Under the pieces are notes generated by a model, which worked only from the letters and a program-made list of their open reading frames with translations, ran no database searches and had not been told where the DNA came from. From contig NZ_CP092487.1 in the NCBI RefSeq assembly GCF_022429565.1, positions 1,521,001 through 1,585,000 of the forward strand: DNA of 64,000 nucleotides, written 5' to 3'. Shown piece after piece: positions 26,923-36,003 of this stretch. The position numbers and the translations under genes are program-made. This DNA is from Lutibacter sp. A64 (GTDB lineage Bacteria > Bacteroidota > Bacteroidia > Flavobacteriales > Flavobacteriaceae). How positions within the stretch are numbered: the stretch's first letter is position 1; the number at the start of each line of letters is the position of its first letter.

Positions 26923-29565
26923 ATGAAAAAAATATTTCTAAAAGCAGTATTTATATACCTTTTTATACTAAATAATGCTGTCTTTGCTCAAGAAGTTAAA
27001 CTTGATATTAAAAATACTGGTTCTAAAACAGCCAATACCATACCCCCAATTTTAACCGATATTTGGGGAGGTGTGAACTGTAAAGACAACGAAGGAAATA
27101 CTGTATATCCTTCTAATTACTACACTCCTAGTCACGCATCTCCTGGCTGTGTTGCAATCTCAATGTCACAAATTTTATACTATTACAAATGGCCTATTAA
27201 AGGTGTTGGTAGTAATGTTTATAACGATAATTATAATGGCACATTAATTCGTCACCAAGCTTTTTTTGATAATGTTACCTATGACTGGGATAATATGTTA
27301 GACGAGTATATGAACAAAGCTTCTACAAAAACTCAACAAAAAGCTATTGGAGAGCTTATGTATCATACAGGTGTAGCCTTACAAATGGATTATGAGCCTA
27401 GTGGTTCTACATCAAACATTAACAAAACTCCTTTTGTTTACCAAAACCACTTTAGATACACCAGCAATTATCAAGATATTACGTGGGAATTCTTTTGGCA
27501 ACGTTTAAATGAAAATATCTTAGCGGGTATTCCAGTGCCAATTGCTGTTAGTGCAAGTAGAACAGGAGATGGGCATGTTTTTATAGCTGATGGCTATAAA
27601 GAAGTTGACGGCGTACCTTATTACCATTTAAATTGGGGATGGCATAACGATAATAACATAAATGGTTGGTATAATATACAGGGTTGGACAAGTACTTCTC
27701 CAGGTTATAATACAATTACAGGAGCTGCTTTTGACATTTTACCAAACCCTCAAATTACCACTATAGAAAGTACGGGAACCAACAATAGTTTTACTATAAA
27801 TTGGGAAGTAAGTGATAAAATTACTTGTGATGAATTTACACTTGAACAAAAAATAGATGAAGGTGACTGGGAAGAAGTTTCCACTGGAATTACTTCAAAA
27901 AATTACACAATTACAAATCCAACAGGTCAAGTTTATCAATTTAGAGTAAAAGCAAAAATAAATGGCTCGTATTATGAAAACTCTTGGTCTGAAGTTAAAG
28001 TTCACGCAATAAATACATACAATGGTTATGCTTATTTTGGTGGAGAACAATATGCGTATGCGCGTCAAACACCTGATAACGATTTAGATTTTACTGAAGA
28101 TTATACTTTTGAAACTTGGATACGTTTAAAAGATGCTAATACAAATGGAAATATCATTTTAGATCAACAAGATGTATTTAGCTTAGAAATTACAAATGTT
28201 ACTTCATCAAATTATGCCATTAAATTTAGCTCATACACAACAAATGCTAGTTTAATTTCTAATGAAGATTTAACAATAAATAAATGGTCACATATTGCGG
28301 TTACACATACCAAAAATCAAACAAAATTATATATTGATGGAGTCCTTCAAAATGAAGATACAAGTAGTAATTTTAACCTTACAAATTCAAACAATGCTTT
28401 AAATATTGGTGAAAAATATGCTGGTGGTTATTCTAATTTTATTAAAGCAGATTTAGATCAATTAAGAATTTCTTCTTCAAAAAGATATGCTACTAATTTT
28501 ATACCAAATAAAGCCTTAATTTATGAAATAGATTCAAATACTATTGCATACTTTCCATTTCAAAATGTTCATAATATTAGATTAAAAGATGCTGCTTCAA
28601 ATTTAAGTGTAATTGTTAAAAATGAAACTAATTTTGTTGAATGGAAATTTGAATCTACAATTGAAAACCAATTAGATGATGATAATGACGGAGTTATGAA
28701 TAATGAAGATTTGTGCCCAAATACACCAAATGACGAACAAGTAGATGCCAATGGCTGTTCCGATAGTCAACTAGATGATGATAATGACGGAGTTTCTAAT
28801 GATAAAGATCTATGTCCAAATTCAACTTCTGGAACAAATGTAAACTCCAATGGATGCTTTACCCTATTAGCTACTAATTTTAAAATTGAAACTATTGGAG
28901 AAACTTGTCCGAATAAAAAAAATGGACAACTTATAATTACTGCTCAAGAAACACAAAACTACAACACTACAATTAATGGTAATAATTATAATTTTACAAC
29001 AAATAAAACCATTGAAAATTTAGCTCCAGGAACCTATGATTTTTGTATTTCAGTTGAAGCAGAAAATTACGAGCAATGTTTTTCAATTAATATTGATGAA
29101 GGTGTAACTATTAATGTAAAAAGCAATATTCAATCAAAAAAGTTATTTATTGATATTGCAAAAGGAACTGCACCGTTTACTGTATCAGTAAATGGACAAG
29201 ATACTTTTAAAACATCTAATCCTGCTTTTTCTTTAGACGTAAACAATGGTGACCTTGTACAAGTAAAAACAAGTATTGTATGTGAAGGAACTTTTTCTAA
29301 AACCATAGATTTACCTGAAACAATCACTATTTATCCAAATCCTGCAAAAAATTCTTTCATCAATACAATTACAAGTAGTTCAAATCAAAAAGGAGAAATT
29401 ATAATTCTCAATTTAATAGGACAAGAAAAGCTTTCAAAAAACATTTCCTTGGTAAATGGAACAAACAACATTAATATCGATATTTCAAATTTAGAAACAG
29501 GACTCTATATTTATACCTTAAAAACTAATAAACAAACTTATACTACTAAATTTATAAAAGAATAA
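26923..29565 (+). CDS. C10-family (streptopain-like) cysteine protease with LamG, TSP3 repeats and type IX sorting tail
   Basis: I use the ATG at 26923 (880 residues); a TTG nine bases upstream is less likely. After the signal peptide (ends VFAQ) comes the C10 domain: catalytic Cys76 in SPGCVAISMSQIL, His218 in GDGHVFIADGY, and Asn237-Trp238 in HLNWGW. Next are an FN3-like region (about 255-355), a LamG domain (about 355-560), two thrombospondin type 3 repeats (DDDNDGV occurs twice, calcium-binding pattern, about 585-645) and a C-terminal Por secretion tail (from IYPNPAKNS to TTKFIKE). It is exported by the type IX system and should degrade proteins at the surface or outside. The segment before Cys76 reads ILTDIWGGV where streptopain has a glutamine for the oxyanion hole. 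Last gene of the locus. Confidence 0.88.
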   Translation: MKKIFLKAVFIYLFILNNAVFAQEVKLDIKNTGSKTANTIPPILTDIWGGVNCKDNEGNTVYPSNYYTPSHASPGCVAISMSQILYYYKWPIKGVGSNVYNDNYNGTLIRHQAFFDNVTYDWDNMLDEYMNKASTKTQQKAIGELMYHTGVALQMDYEPSGSTSNINKTPFVYQNHFRYTSNYQDITWEFFWQRLNENILAGIPVPIAVSASRTGDGHVFIADGYKEVDGVPYYHLNWGWHNDNNINGWYNIQGWTSTSPGYNTITGAAFDILPNPQITTIESTGTNNSFTINWEVSDKITCDEFTLEQKIDEGDWEEVSTGITSKNYTITNPTGQVYQFRVKAKINGSYYENSWSEVKVHAINTYNGYAYFGGEQYAYARQTPDNDLDFTEDYTFETWIRLKDANTNGNIILDQQDVFSLEITNVTSSNYAIKFSSYTTNASLISNEDLTINKWSHIAVTHTKNQTKLYIDGVLQNEDTSSNFNLTNSNNALNIGEKYAGGYSNFIKADLDQLRISSSKRYATNFIPNKALIYEIDSNTIAYFPFQNVHNIRLKDAASNLSVIVKNETNFVEWKFESTIENQLDDDNDGVMNNEDLCPNTPNDEQVDANGCSDSQLDDDNDGVSNDKDLCPNSTSGTNVNSNGCFTLLATNFKIETIGETCPNKKNGQLIITAQETQNYNTTINGNNYNFTTNKTIENLAPGTYDFCISVEAENYEQCFSINIDEGVTINVKSNIQSKKLFIDIAKGTAPFTVSVNGQDTFKTSNPAFSLDVNNGDLVQVKTSIVCEGTFSKTIDLPETITIYPNPAKNSFINTITSSSNQKGEIIILNLIGQEKLSKNISLVNGTNNINIDISNLETGLYIYTLKTNKQTYTTKFIKE

Positions 29566-29590
29566 AAACTTCTTTTACCTATAAAAAATA

Positions 29591-29732
29591 TAAAAGAGAC
29601 TGTCTAAAAAGTTGAATTTTCGTCAACTTAAATTTATTCCATACTCTCATACTAATTGATTACCAGTAAGATGAGATTCTGAAATAAATTCAAAATGACA
29701 GTTTTCTAGACTTTTTTTGACAGTCTCTTTTA
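29591..29732. mobile_element. 142-bp element with 14-bp perfect terminal inverted repeats (MITE-like)
   Basis: The ends are TAAAAGAGACTGTC (29591-29604) and its exact complement (29719-29732); with one mismatch and one extra base the similarity runs on through AAAAAGT. Inside are a 7-bp hairpin (AAGTTGA / TCAACTT at 29609-29629) and further complementary segments (AATTTATT / AATAAATT), so the whole can fold into one long hairpin. It has no ORF. It fills the gap between two convergent genes and could also terminate both. No clear target-site duplication beyond TA is visible. Confidence 0.6.
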
Positions 29733-29753
29733 CAATACATCAAAATATATCAG

Positions 29754-30236
29754 CTATTTTTTAGCAACTAATATCTTATTTATTAAAGAATTCCACTCTT
29801 GTATGGATTGTAACTCACCACTAAGTTGAAAACTTAAATCAGCATTGTAAAACTCTAATATAGTATCTTCTTTACTTTTAGTTATAGGAGTTAAATGTAA
29901 ATTTAATTTTTCTATAATCTTTTCACCTCCACTAACAACACTACTAATATTTGAAATTCTACACTTTTTAATTGTATCAAGTTTTACAATTTCATATTTG
30001 TTTATTTCTTTACTTTTTAATTGAAAAAAAACAATTTTATTTACTTCATCTACACCTATAGCATAGTTTCCGCAAGTTTCGTATTGGGTTATTTCACTAT
30101 TTTCATTTTTAGCTAAATTTTTAAGCGACATAACTAACGCTTTCTCTCTTTTTTTTCTTCCTCTAGTAGTTAATACAAAAGGCATTGCGCATAAAGCTAT
30201 GCATACTAAACCTATTAAGATTGTTCCAAAATCCAT
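29754..30236 (-). CDS. Hypothetical membrane-anchored protein
   Basis: The 160-residue protein has one N-terminal membrane helix (MDFGTILIGLVCIALCAMPF) followed by a basic stretch (TTRGRKKREK) and a soluble domain of about 120 residues with alternating beta and helix pattern (YAIGVDEVNKIVFFQLK, LDTIKKCRISN, then a final helix IQEWNSLINKILVAKK). The topology suggests a cytoplasmic domain. I recognise no family. It converges on the C10 protease gene across the 142-bp repeat element. Confidence 0.7.
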   Translation of the reverse strand: MDFGTILIGLVCIALCAMPFVLTTRGRKKREKALVMSLKNLAKNENSEITQYETCGNYAIGVDEVNKIVFFQLKSKEINKYEIVKLDTIKKCRISNISSVVSGGEKIIEKLNLHLTPITKSKEDTILEFYNADLSFQLSGELQSIQEWNSLINKILVAKK

Positions 30237-30350
30237 TTTTATAATTTTTTATTAATTTAAATACAATAATGTTTGCGCGAAATGAAGTATCACAACGCAT
30301 TAAAAAAGTTTATTTCTACCCCCAAAAAAGGCGGTTTTAAACAAAAATTA

Positions 30351-30728
30351 TTACCAAAAATTATGAAATGGAAAAATAAGGTCGGACTTCCTATTTCTAA
30401 TAAGTAATGTTTTAAAATAGTTTTGATACTGTTTATACTTATTTTTAAATAGTAATTCACTTGAGTATAAGCTGACCCAAATTCCCTTATAAAATAGATT
30501 AAAATTATATGAAAGATACTCTGTACCTTCCAAAAGTAACATTTCGGCTCCTTGTGTATGTACATATGGAACTTTAAATATGTTTGAAGAATATTCTTGT
30601 TTGGTATTTTGCTCTACTTTTTGAGCATTTAAAACAGGTGCTATTTTTACAGGAACAACAATACCTAAACAATAAATTGAAATAAGCAATGCTACTTTTA
30701 AAAGTTTATGTAACTGTAATTTTTTCAC
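30351..30728 (-). CDS. Hypothetical exported protein, 125 residues
   Basis: The frame begins MKKLQLHKLLKVALLISIY, a signal peptide or membrane anchor, followed by a polar region rich in aromatic residues (TQGAEMLLLEGTEYLSYNFN, YKQYQNYFKTLLIRNRK). I prefer this frame to the overlapping 91-codon frame at 30290-30565 because of the signal-like start, the better composition and a TAAATTTG promoter box on the minus strand at 30782-30789. Function unknown. Confidence 0.58.
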   Translation of the reverse strand: MKKLQLHKLLKVALLISIYCLGIVVPVKIAPVLNAQKVEQNTKQEYSSNIFKVPYVHTQGAEMLLLEGTEYLSYNFNLFYKGIWVSLYSSELLFKNKYKQYQNYFKTLLIRNRKSDLIFPFHNFW

Positions 30729-30854
30729 GTTTACTACACCTATTTTGTAGGTTTTAATTATCTGCTAAATTTTTTAGACTGCAAATTTAGTTTTTTTATT
30801 GATTAAATTTTACGCTATTTTAATTTATTATAAAATAGCGCGTTAATTATATCT

Positions 30855-30890
30855 TAAAAAAAATTGCGAATTAAAATCCGCAACTTTTTT
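30855..30890 (-). terminator. Terminator of cysK
   Basis: On the minus strand TTGCGGA pairs with TTCGCAA (one G-T pair) around a 6-nt loop and is followed by a run of T residues, just after the cysK stop. T residues on the other side mean it could also work on the plus strand. Confidence 0.65.
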
Positions 30891-30894
30891 AAAT

Positions 30895-31809
30895 TTATTC
30901 AGTAAAAAGACCTTCAATAGAAAGGTAACGTTCACCAGTATCATAATTAATAGTTAATACTGTTTTATCTGAATTAATAGTTTTTAACTGTTTTCTAACT
31001 GCAGCCAAAGAAGCTCCAGTTGAAATTCCTACTAAAATACCTTCAGTTTTTGCAATATTCTGAACCTCTAAAAATGCTTCTTCTTTAGTTATTCTAATTG
31101 CACCATCTATAGAATTAGTATTAAATACTTCAGGAATAAATCCTGGCCCAATACCTTGTAAAGGATGTGGTCCTGGTTTATCTCCAGAAATAATTGCAGA
31201 GTCATTTGGCTCTACTGCAAACACTTTTAAATCAGAAAATTTTTCTTTCAAAACTTCAGAAATACCCGTAATATGTCCTCCAGTACCCACTCCAGTAATT
31301 AAATAATCTAATCCTTCTGGAAAATCTGCTGCTATTTCTAAAGCTGTAGTTTTACGATGAATTTCTGGATTTGCTTGATTTGTAAACTGTGAAGGCATCC
31401 AAGAATTTTTATTACTTTCAGCCATTTCTTTAGCTTTTGCAATAGTACCTGATAAACCTAATTCTTTTGGTGTTAAAACTAAATTGGCTCCGTAAGCTGC
31501 CATTAATGCTTTTCTTTCAACAGACATTGATTCTGGCATAACCAATGTTAATTTATAGTTTTTTATAGCTGCAACCATCGCCAAACCAACTCCTGTATTT
31601 CCAGATGTTGGCTCAATAATCTCAGTATCTTTTGTTAAAATATTTCTTTTCTCTGCATCTTCAATCATAGCTAATGCAATTCTATCTTTTATACTTCCTC
31701 CTGGATTAGATTTTTCTAATTTCATCCAAACATTTGCCTCTGGAAAAAGCTTACTTAATCTTACCACTGGTGTATTACCTATACTCTCTAAAATAGTATT
31801 AATTTTCAT
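30895..31809 (-). CDS. cysK: Cysteine synthase A (O-acetylserine sulfhydrylase)
   Basis: The 304-residue PLP enzyme begins [21 protein letters not shown]. The PLP-binding lysine is Lys41 in NPGGSIKDR, the substrate-binding loop is PTSGNTG, the phosphate loop is [10 protein letters not shown] and the C-terminal GISTGAS contacts PLP. It makes L-cysteine from O-acetylserine and sulfide in the cytoplasm. The length fits CysK/CysM. It is monocistronic, with a terminator directly after it and a possible TAATTTTG promoter box at 31874-31881 on the minus strand. No serine acetyltransferase gene is adjacent. Confidence 0.95.
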   Translation of the reverse strand: MKINTILESIGNTPVVRLSKLFPEANVWMKLEKSNPGGSIKDRIALAMIEDAEKRNILTKDTEIIEPTSGNTGVGLAMVAAIKNYKLTLVMPESMSVERKALMAAYGANLVLTPKELGLSGTIAKAKEMAESNKNSWMPSQFTNQANPEIHRKTTALEIAADFPEGLDYLITGVGTGGHITGISEVLKEKFSDLKVFAVEPNDSAIISGDKPGPHPLQGIGPGFIPEVFNTNSIDGAIRITKEEAFLEVQNIAKTEGILVGISTGASLAAVRKQLKTINSDKTVLTINYDTGERYLSIEGLFTE

Positions 31810-32061
31810 GTGTTTATAAATTTTATATTAACGCTTTAAGTTCTTATTTTATACTCAGTCGTTTTTAACCTAACAAAATTACTTCTATAATCTTATTTAT
31901 AAATAAAACCTATATTTTAATAATTTATTACAATCTTATTTTAAAAAGTTTAGGACAGGTAATAATTCGACTTAACTAATTATAACTTTTACAAGTTTAT
32001 ATAAATCTTTCCTATTTAAAACATTTATTATGTACTACTATTTAAGAACAAAATAACAGGC

Positions 32062-32094
32062 AAAAAAAAATCCTCAACAAAAGTTGAGGATTTT
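32062..32094 (-). terminator. Terminator of rpmE2
   Basis: On the minus strand a 9-12 bp stem (ATCCTCAAC pairing with GTTGAGGAT, loop TTTT) is followed by eight or nine T residues. Confidence 0.88.
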
Positions 32095-32115
32095 AAATAT
32101 TTTTAATCTAAAATA

Positions 32116-32367
32116 TTACTTTTTAAATTTAGCATATTTAGATTTGAACTTGTCAATACGTCCTGCAGTATCTATTAACTTAGATTTACCTGTGTAAAAA
32201 GGATGTGAACTCCTTGAAATTTCTAATTTTACTAAAGGATATTCAACACCATCTACATCTAAAGTTTCTTTAGTATTTACTGTTGAACGAGTTAAAAATA
32301 CATCATCGTTAGACATATCTTTAAATGCTACCATTCTATAATTTTCTGGGTGTATACCTTTTCTCAT
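32116..32367 (-). CDS. rpmE2: 50S ribosomal protein L31 type B
   Basis: The 83-residue protein begins [17 protein letters not shown] and contains [22 protein letters not shown], the hallmark of type B L31. It contains no cysteine at all, so it is the zinc-free form, which binds the large ribosomal subunit at the central protuberance. It has its own full promoter at 32407-32436 and a strong terminator. Confidence 0.96.
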   Translation of the reverse strand: MRKGIHPENYRMVAFKDMSNDDVFLTRSTVNTKETLDVDGVEYPLVKLEISRSSHPFYTGKSKLIDTAGRIDKFKSKYAKFKK

Positions 32368-32406
32368 CGTAAACTCGTTTTAATGCTGTTTTTATTTTTA
32401 AGACTG

Positions 32407-32436
32407 CAAATTTAACCATATTTTTGAAACTTCAAA
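32407..32436 (-). promoter_or_regulatory. Promoter of rpmE2
   Basis: On the minus strand TTTG (32433-32436) and TAAATTTG (32407-32414) are separated by 18 bp, close to the Bacteroidota consensus, about 40 bp before the start codon. Confidence 0.65.
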
Positions 32437-32485
32437 CAAATAATTTATTTTATTTACATAAAATTTCAAATATTTAAACAAAGTT

Positions 32486-33520
32486 ATGATAAATCGATCA
32501 ATATTAGGTTTTTTAACACTACTTTTTCTAGTTTCTTGTAAAAGCGAGTACAAATTTATTTTAAATACTCCTCAAAAAATTCAAAGTAATCAAGAGTTAA
32601 CTATTTCTGTTTCAGAAAAAGGAGATAAACCAATAGATTCTGTTCACTTTTCTATTGGGTCTAAAAAAATTGTAAGTAAAAGTGCTTCTTCAACAATAAA
32701 AATAAACGATTTTAAATTAGGAAAACATACTGTTACAGCAATTGTATTTTTTGAAGGTAAAACAAAAAAAATAACAAAACCTGTTTATTTTATGGCAGAT
32801 TCGTCGCCAGAAATTTATACTTATAAAATAATTAACACCTACCCACACGATAAAAATGCTTTTACACAAGGCTTAGAATATTACAACGGCTTTTTATACG
32901 AAGGTACCGGACGTAAAGGACAATCTTACATTAGAAAAGTTGAATTAGAAACTGGCAAATCACTTCAACAAAAAGATTTAGATGCAAAGTATTTTGGTGA
33001 AGGAATCACAATCTTTAATAACAAAATTCATCAATTAACTTGGCAAGGTGGTATTGGTATTGTGTATGATTTAGAAACTTTTGAAAAAGAAAAAGAGTTT
33101 AAATACACCAAAAGTCTTCAAGGTTGGGGATTTGCAAATGATGGAACACATTTATTAAAAACAGATGGTACAGAACGTATTTGGTTTTTAAATCCTGAAA
33201 CTTTTGTAGAAGAAAGTTATATTGAGGCATACACCAATAAAAGAAAAGTTGAAAACCTTAATGAATTAGAATACATAAACGGACTAATTTATGCCAATAT
33301 TTGGCAACAAAATTCATTATTAATTATAAACCCTAAAAATGGAAAAGTTGAAGGTGTAGCAGATTTGGATGGATTAAAAAAAGAAATTTTAAAAGAACAA
33401 AACCTAGTAGATAGCGACGAAGTTTTAAACGGAATTGCATACGACAAAGAGAATAATCGCATTTTTGTTACTGGTAAACATTGGGCTAAATTGTACGAAA
33501 TTGAATTGATAAAAAAATAG
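32486..33520 (+). CDS. Glutaminyl-peptide cyclotransferase (glutamine cyclotransferase), lipoprotein
   Basis: The 344-residue protein has a lipoprotein signal (FLVSCKSE, Cys18), an Ig-like N-terminal domain (about residues 25-110) and a beta-propeller of the plant/bacterial glutaminyl cyclase type: NTYPHDKNAFTQGLEYYNG, FLYEGTGRKGQS, QLTWQGGIGIVYD and a closing LNGIAYDKENNRIFVTGKHW. It converts N-terminal glutamine of peptides or proteins to pyroglutamate in the periplasm. Many type IX and lipoprotein substrates in Bacteroidota begin with Gln after signal cleavage, so it may act on exported proteins. It diverges from rpmE2. Confidence 0.9.
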   Translation: MINRSILGFLTLLFLVSCKSEYKFILNTPQKIQSNQELTISVSEKGDKPIDSVHFSIGSKKIVSKSASSTIKINDFKLGKHTVTAIVFFEGKTKKITKPVYFMADSSPEIYTYKIINTYPHDKNAFTQGLEYYNGFLYEGTGRKGQSYIRKVELETGKSLQQKDLDAKYFGEGITIFNNKIHQLTWQGGIGIVYDLETFEKEKEFKYTKSLQGWGFANDGTHLLKTDGTERIWFLNPETFVEESYIEAYTNKRKVENLNELEYINGLIYANIWQQNSLLIINPKNGKVEGVADLDGLKKEILKEQNLVDSDEVLNGIAYDKENNRIFVTGKHWAKLYEIELIKK

Positions 33521-33736
33521 CATTTCATCTTATCTCAAAAAGTATGATAAACATCTTTTCGGGTGATTTTGAAGCACATAAAATTATATCGAAAAATAAC
33601 TTTAATTAAAAACTCTTGTTTTCGATACAATTTTCATTCATTTTTAATCGTTAAACTTACCCCTTTTGACGATTTTTCATCAAAATGTACAATGGGTTTT
33701 CTTTAAATTAATATTACATTTACTAAAACACAATTA

Positions 33737-35260
33737 ATGCGTTATTACTTAACCTTTTTAACTGTAATTACCTTATTAATTACAGCTTCTTGTAGAAAAG
33801 ACTTTGGCGCAGTTTTAAGTACTGGAGATTTATCTTTTTCAAAAGATACCGTATTTTTAGATACTGTATTTACCAATATCGGTTCAAGCACCTATAACTT
33901 AAAAGTATATAATAAAAGTAATAAAAATATTTCTGTACCATCTATAAAATTAAATTATGGAGAAAACTCTAATTATAGGTTAAATGTTGATGGTATTTCT
34001 GGAAAAATATTTGAAGATATTAAAATATTAGCCAAAGACAGTATTTATATTTTTATTGAAACTACTATAGATTATAGTCAAGTTACAAATCCAATTTATC
34101 AAGATGAAATTATTTTTGACACCGGAGAAAACACTCAAGAAGTACCACTAATAACATTAGTAAAAGATGCTCATTTTTTATTCCCTTCAAAAAATTCAAA
34201 CGGTTTAACCGAAACCATTACAACTGGTTTAGATGCTAATGGAGAAGCTCTTAAAATTAATGGTTTTTACTTAGATGACAACACTACTTTTACCAACCAA
34301 AAACCGTATGTAATTTATGGTTATTGTGCAGTTCCAGAAAATAAAACACTAACTATAGAAGCTGGTGCAAACATTTATTTTCATTCAAATTCTGGTATTA
34401 TTATCAATAAAAATGCTACTTTATTGGTGGAGGGAACACTAAATAAACAAGTAACTTTTAAAGGAGACAGATTAAAATCTGAATTTAGCAATATTCCAGG
34501 CCAATGGGGTACTATTTGGCTACGTGCCGGCAGTAAAAACAATATTATAAATAATGCAATTATTAAAAATGCAACTGCAGGAATTATTATAGATTCCATC
34601 AGTGGTTACAACTCCCCTACTTTAACTATAAAAAACACACAAATTTACAATAGCACCAACTATGGAATTTTAGCTAGAGAAACCAATATTAAAGGTGAAA
34701 ATTTAGTAATAAATAATAGCGGACAAGCTTCTTTAGCTTGTACTATTGGAGGAACATATAATTTTAATTATGCAACATTTACCAACTTTTGGAATGGAAA
34801 TTTACGCCAATATCCTAGTGTTTTAATCAATAATTATTATTCTTACAGCAATAATAACGGAGAGCAAATTACTGAAACGCGTAATTTATATGCTGCTAAC
34901 TTTACAAATTGTATTATAGATGGAAATTCAAATATTGAATTGATTATAGATAAAGCTGAAGGAAGCATTTTTAACTATACCTTTAAAAATAATTTAATAA
35001 CATTTAACGATTACAATCAAAGTTACAAGGGCATTTCCGAATATAATTTTGAAGACACAAACCACTTTCAAAATAACATTATAAATGCAAATCCCGATTT
35101 TAAATCTGCTATTAATAATCAACTAATTATTGGCCAAAACTCAGATGCTATTAAAAATGCAAATACTCAAGAAAACACTTTAGTTCCTTATGATATTTTA
35201 GGTATACAAAGAACAGTTCCTGCAGATATTGGCGCTTACCAACATACAATTTTTAATTAA
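33737..35260 (+). CDS. Lipoprotein with right-handed parallel beta-helix
   Basis: The 507-residue protein has a lipoprotein signal (LITASCRKD, Cys19). The middle and C-terminal parts have the short repeated Asn/Ile-rich rungs of a parallel beta-helix (IIINKNATLLVEGTL, NNAIIKNATAGIIID, LTIKNTQIYNSTNYGILA) and end with VPADIGAYQH, the closing motif of many Bacteroidota beta-helix proteins. Some relatives bind or cleave polysaccharides, but no lyase active site is evident and no function is assigned. It is probably at the outer membrane. Confidence 0.82.
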   Translation: MRYYLTFLTVITLLITASCRKDFGAVLSTGDLSFSKDTVFLDTVFTNIGSSTYNLKVYNKSNKNISVPSIKLNYGENSNYRLNVDGISGKIFEDIKILAKDSIYIFIETTIDYSQVTNPIYQDEIIFDTGENTQEVPLITLVKDAHFLFPSKNSNGLTETITTGLDANGEALKINGFYLDDNTTFTNQKPYVIYGYCAVPENKTLTIEAGANIYFHSNSGIIINKNATLLVEGTLNKQVTFKGDRLKSEFSNIPGQWGTIWLRAGSKNNIINNAIIKNATAGIIIDSISGYNSPTLTIKNTQIYNSTNYGILARETNIKGENLVINNSGQASLACTIGGTYNFNYATFTNFWNGNLRQYPSVLINNYYSYSNNNGEQITETRNLYAANFTNCIIDGNSNIELIIDKAEGSIFNYTFKNNLITFNDYNQSYKGISEYNFEDTNHFQNNIINANPDFKSAINNQLIIGQNSDAIKNANTQENTLVPYDILGIQRTVPADIGAYQHTIFN

Positions 35261-35319
35261 AATTTTAAAAGCTGTATTTTTACCAAAAAAATAACAATAT
35301 ATTTATTTACAAATTAAAT

Positions 35320-36000
35320 ATGAAAAATATAATAATTACAGGAACAAGTCGCGGTATTGGATTTGAATTAGCACAACTATTTGCTAAAAATAATTGTAAT
35401 GTACTTGCTTTATCCAGAAACTCGGAACCTTTAAGCAACTTAAACCTTAAAAATATTACCACACTTTCTGTCGATTTATCTTCTGAAAAAGACTTACAAA
35501 AAGTAACAAACTTTATAAAAGACAATTGGAAAAATGTTGATATTTTAATTAACAATGCTGGTAAATTGATAAACAAACCTTTTGAAAAAATTACAAGTAC
35601 AGACTTTTTAGAAGTGTACAAAGTAAATGTTTTTGCAGTTGCAGAGTTAACAAAACAATTAATTCCATTTTTAAATAAAGGCAGCCATGTAGTAAATATT
35701 AGTAGTATTGGTGGTGTTTTAGGCAGTGTTAAATTTCCTGGATTAGTTGCTTACAGTTCTTCAAAAGGAGCCTTACTTACCCTAACCGAGGTATTGGCTG
35801 AAGAGTATAAAGAACAGCAAATTTCTTTTAATGCAATTGCTTTGGGAGCTGTACAAACAGAAATGCTAGAAGAGGCTTTTCCAGGCTATAAAGCTCCTGT
35901 TACAGCTGAAGAAATGGCTGACTATATTTACAACTTTTCGCTTACTGGTAACAAATTTTATAACGGAAAAGTTTTACAAGTTTCATCAACAACTCCATAA
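35320..36000 (+). CDS. Short-chain dehydrogenase/reductase
   Basis: The 226-residue protein has the Rossmann cofactor motif GTSRGIG (residues 8-14), the NNAG motif (78-81) and the active-site set Ser128/129 with Tyr145-x3-Lys149 in YSSSKGAL. It is a cytoplasmic NAD(P)-dependent oxidoreductase of the classical SDR type; the substrate is not readable. The next gene follows after 3 bp and manC overlaps that one, so SDR, SprT-like, manC and DUF389 probably form an operon. Confidence 0.9.
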   Translation: MKNIIITGTSRGIGFELAQLFAKNNCNVLALSRNSEPLSNLNLKNITTLSVDLSSEKDLQKVTNFIKDNWKNVDILINNAGKLINKPFEKITSTDFLEVYKVNVFAVAELTKQLIPFLNKGSHVVNISSIGGVLGSVKFPGLVAYSSSKGALLTLTEVLAEEYKEQQISFNAIALGAVQTEMLEEAFPGYKAPVTAEEMADYIYNFSLTGNKFYNGKVLQVSSTTP

Positions 36001-36003
36001 TTT

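Noticed and set aside
30290-30565. 91-codon minus-strand frame overlapping the 125-residue gene
   Set aside because: It overlaps a frame with a better start and signal peptide; it has no recognisable feature of its own.
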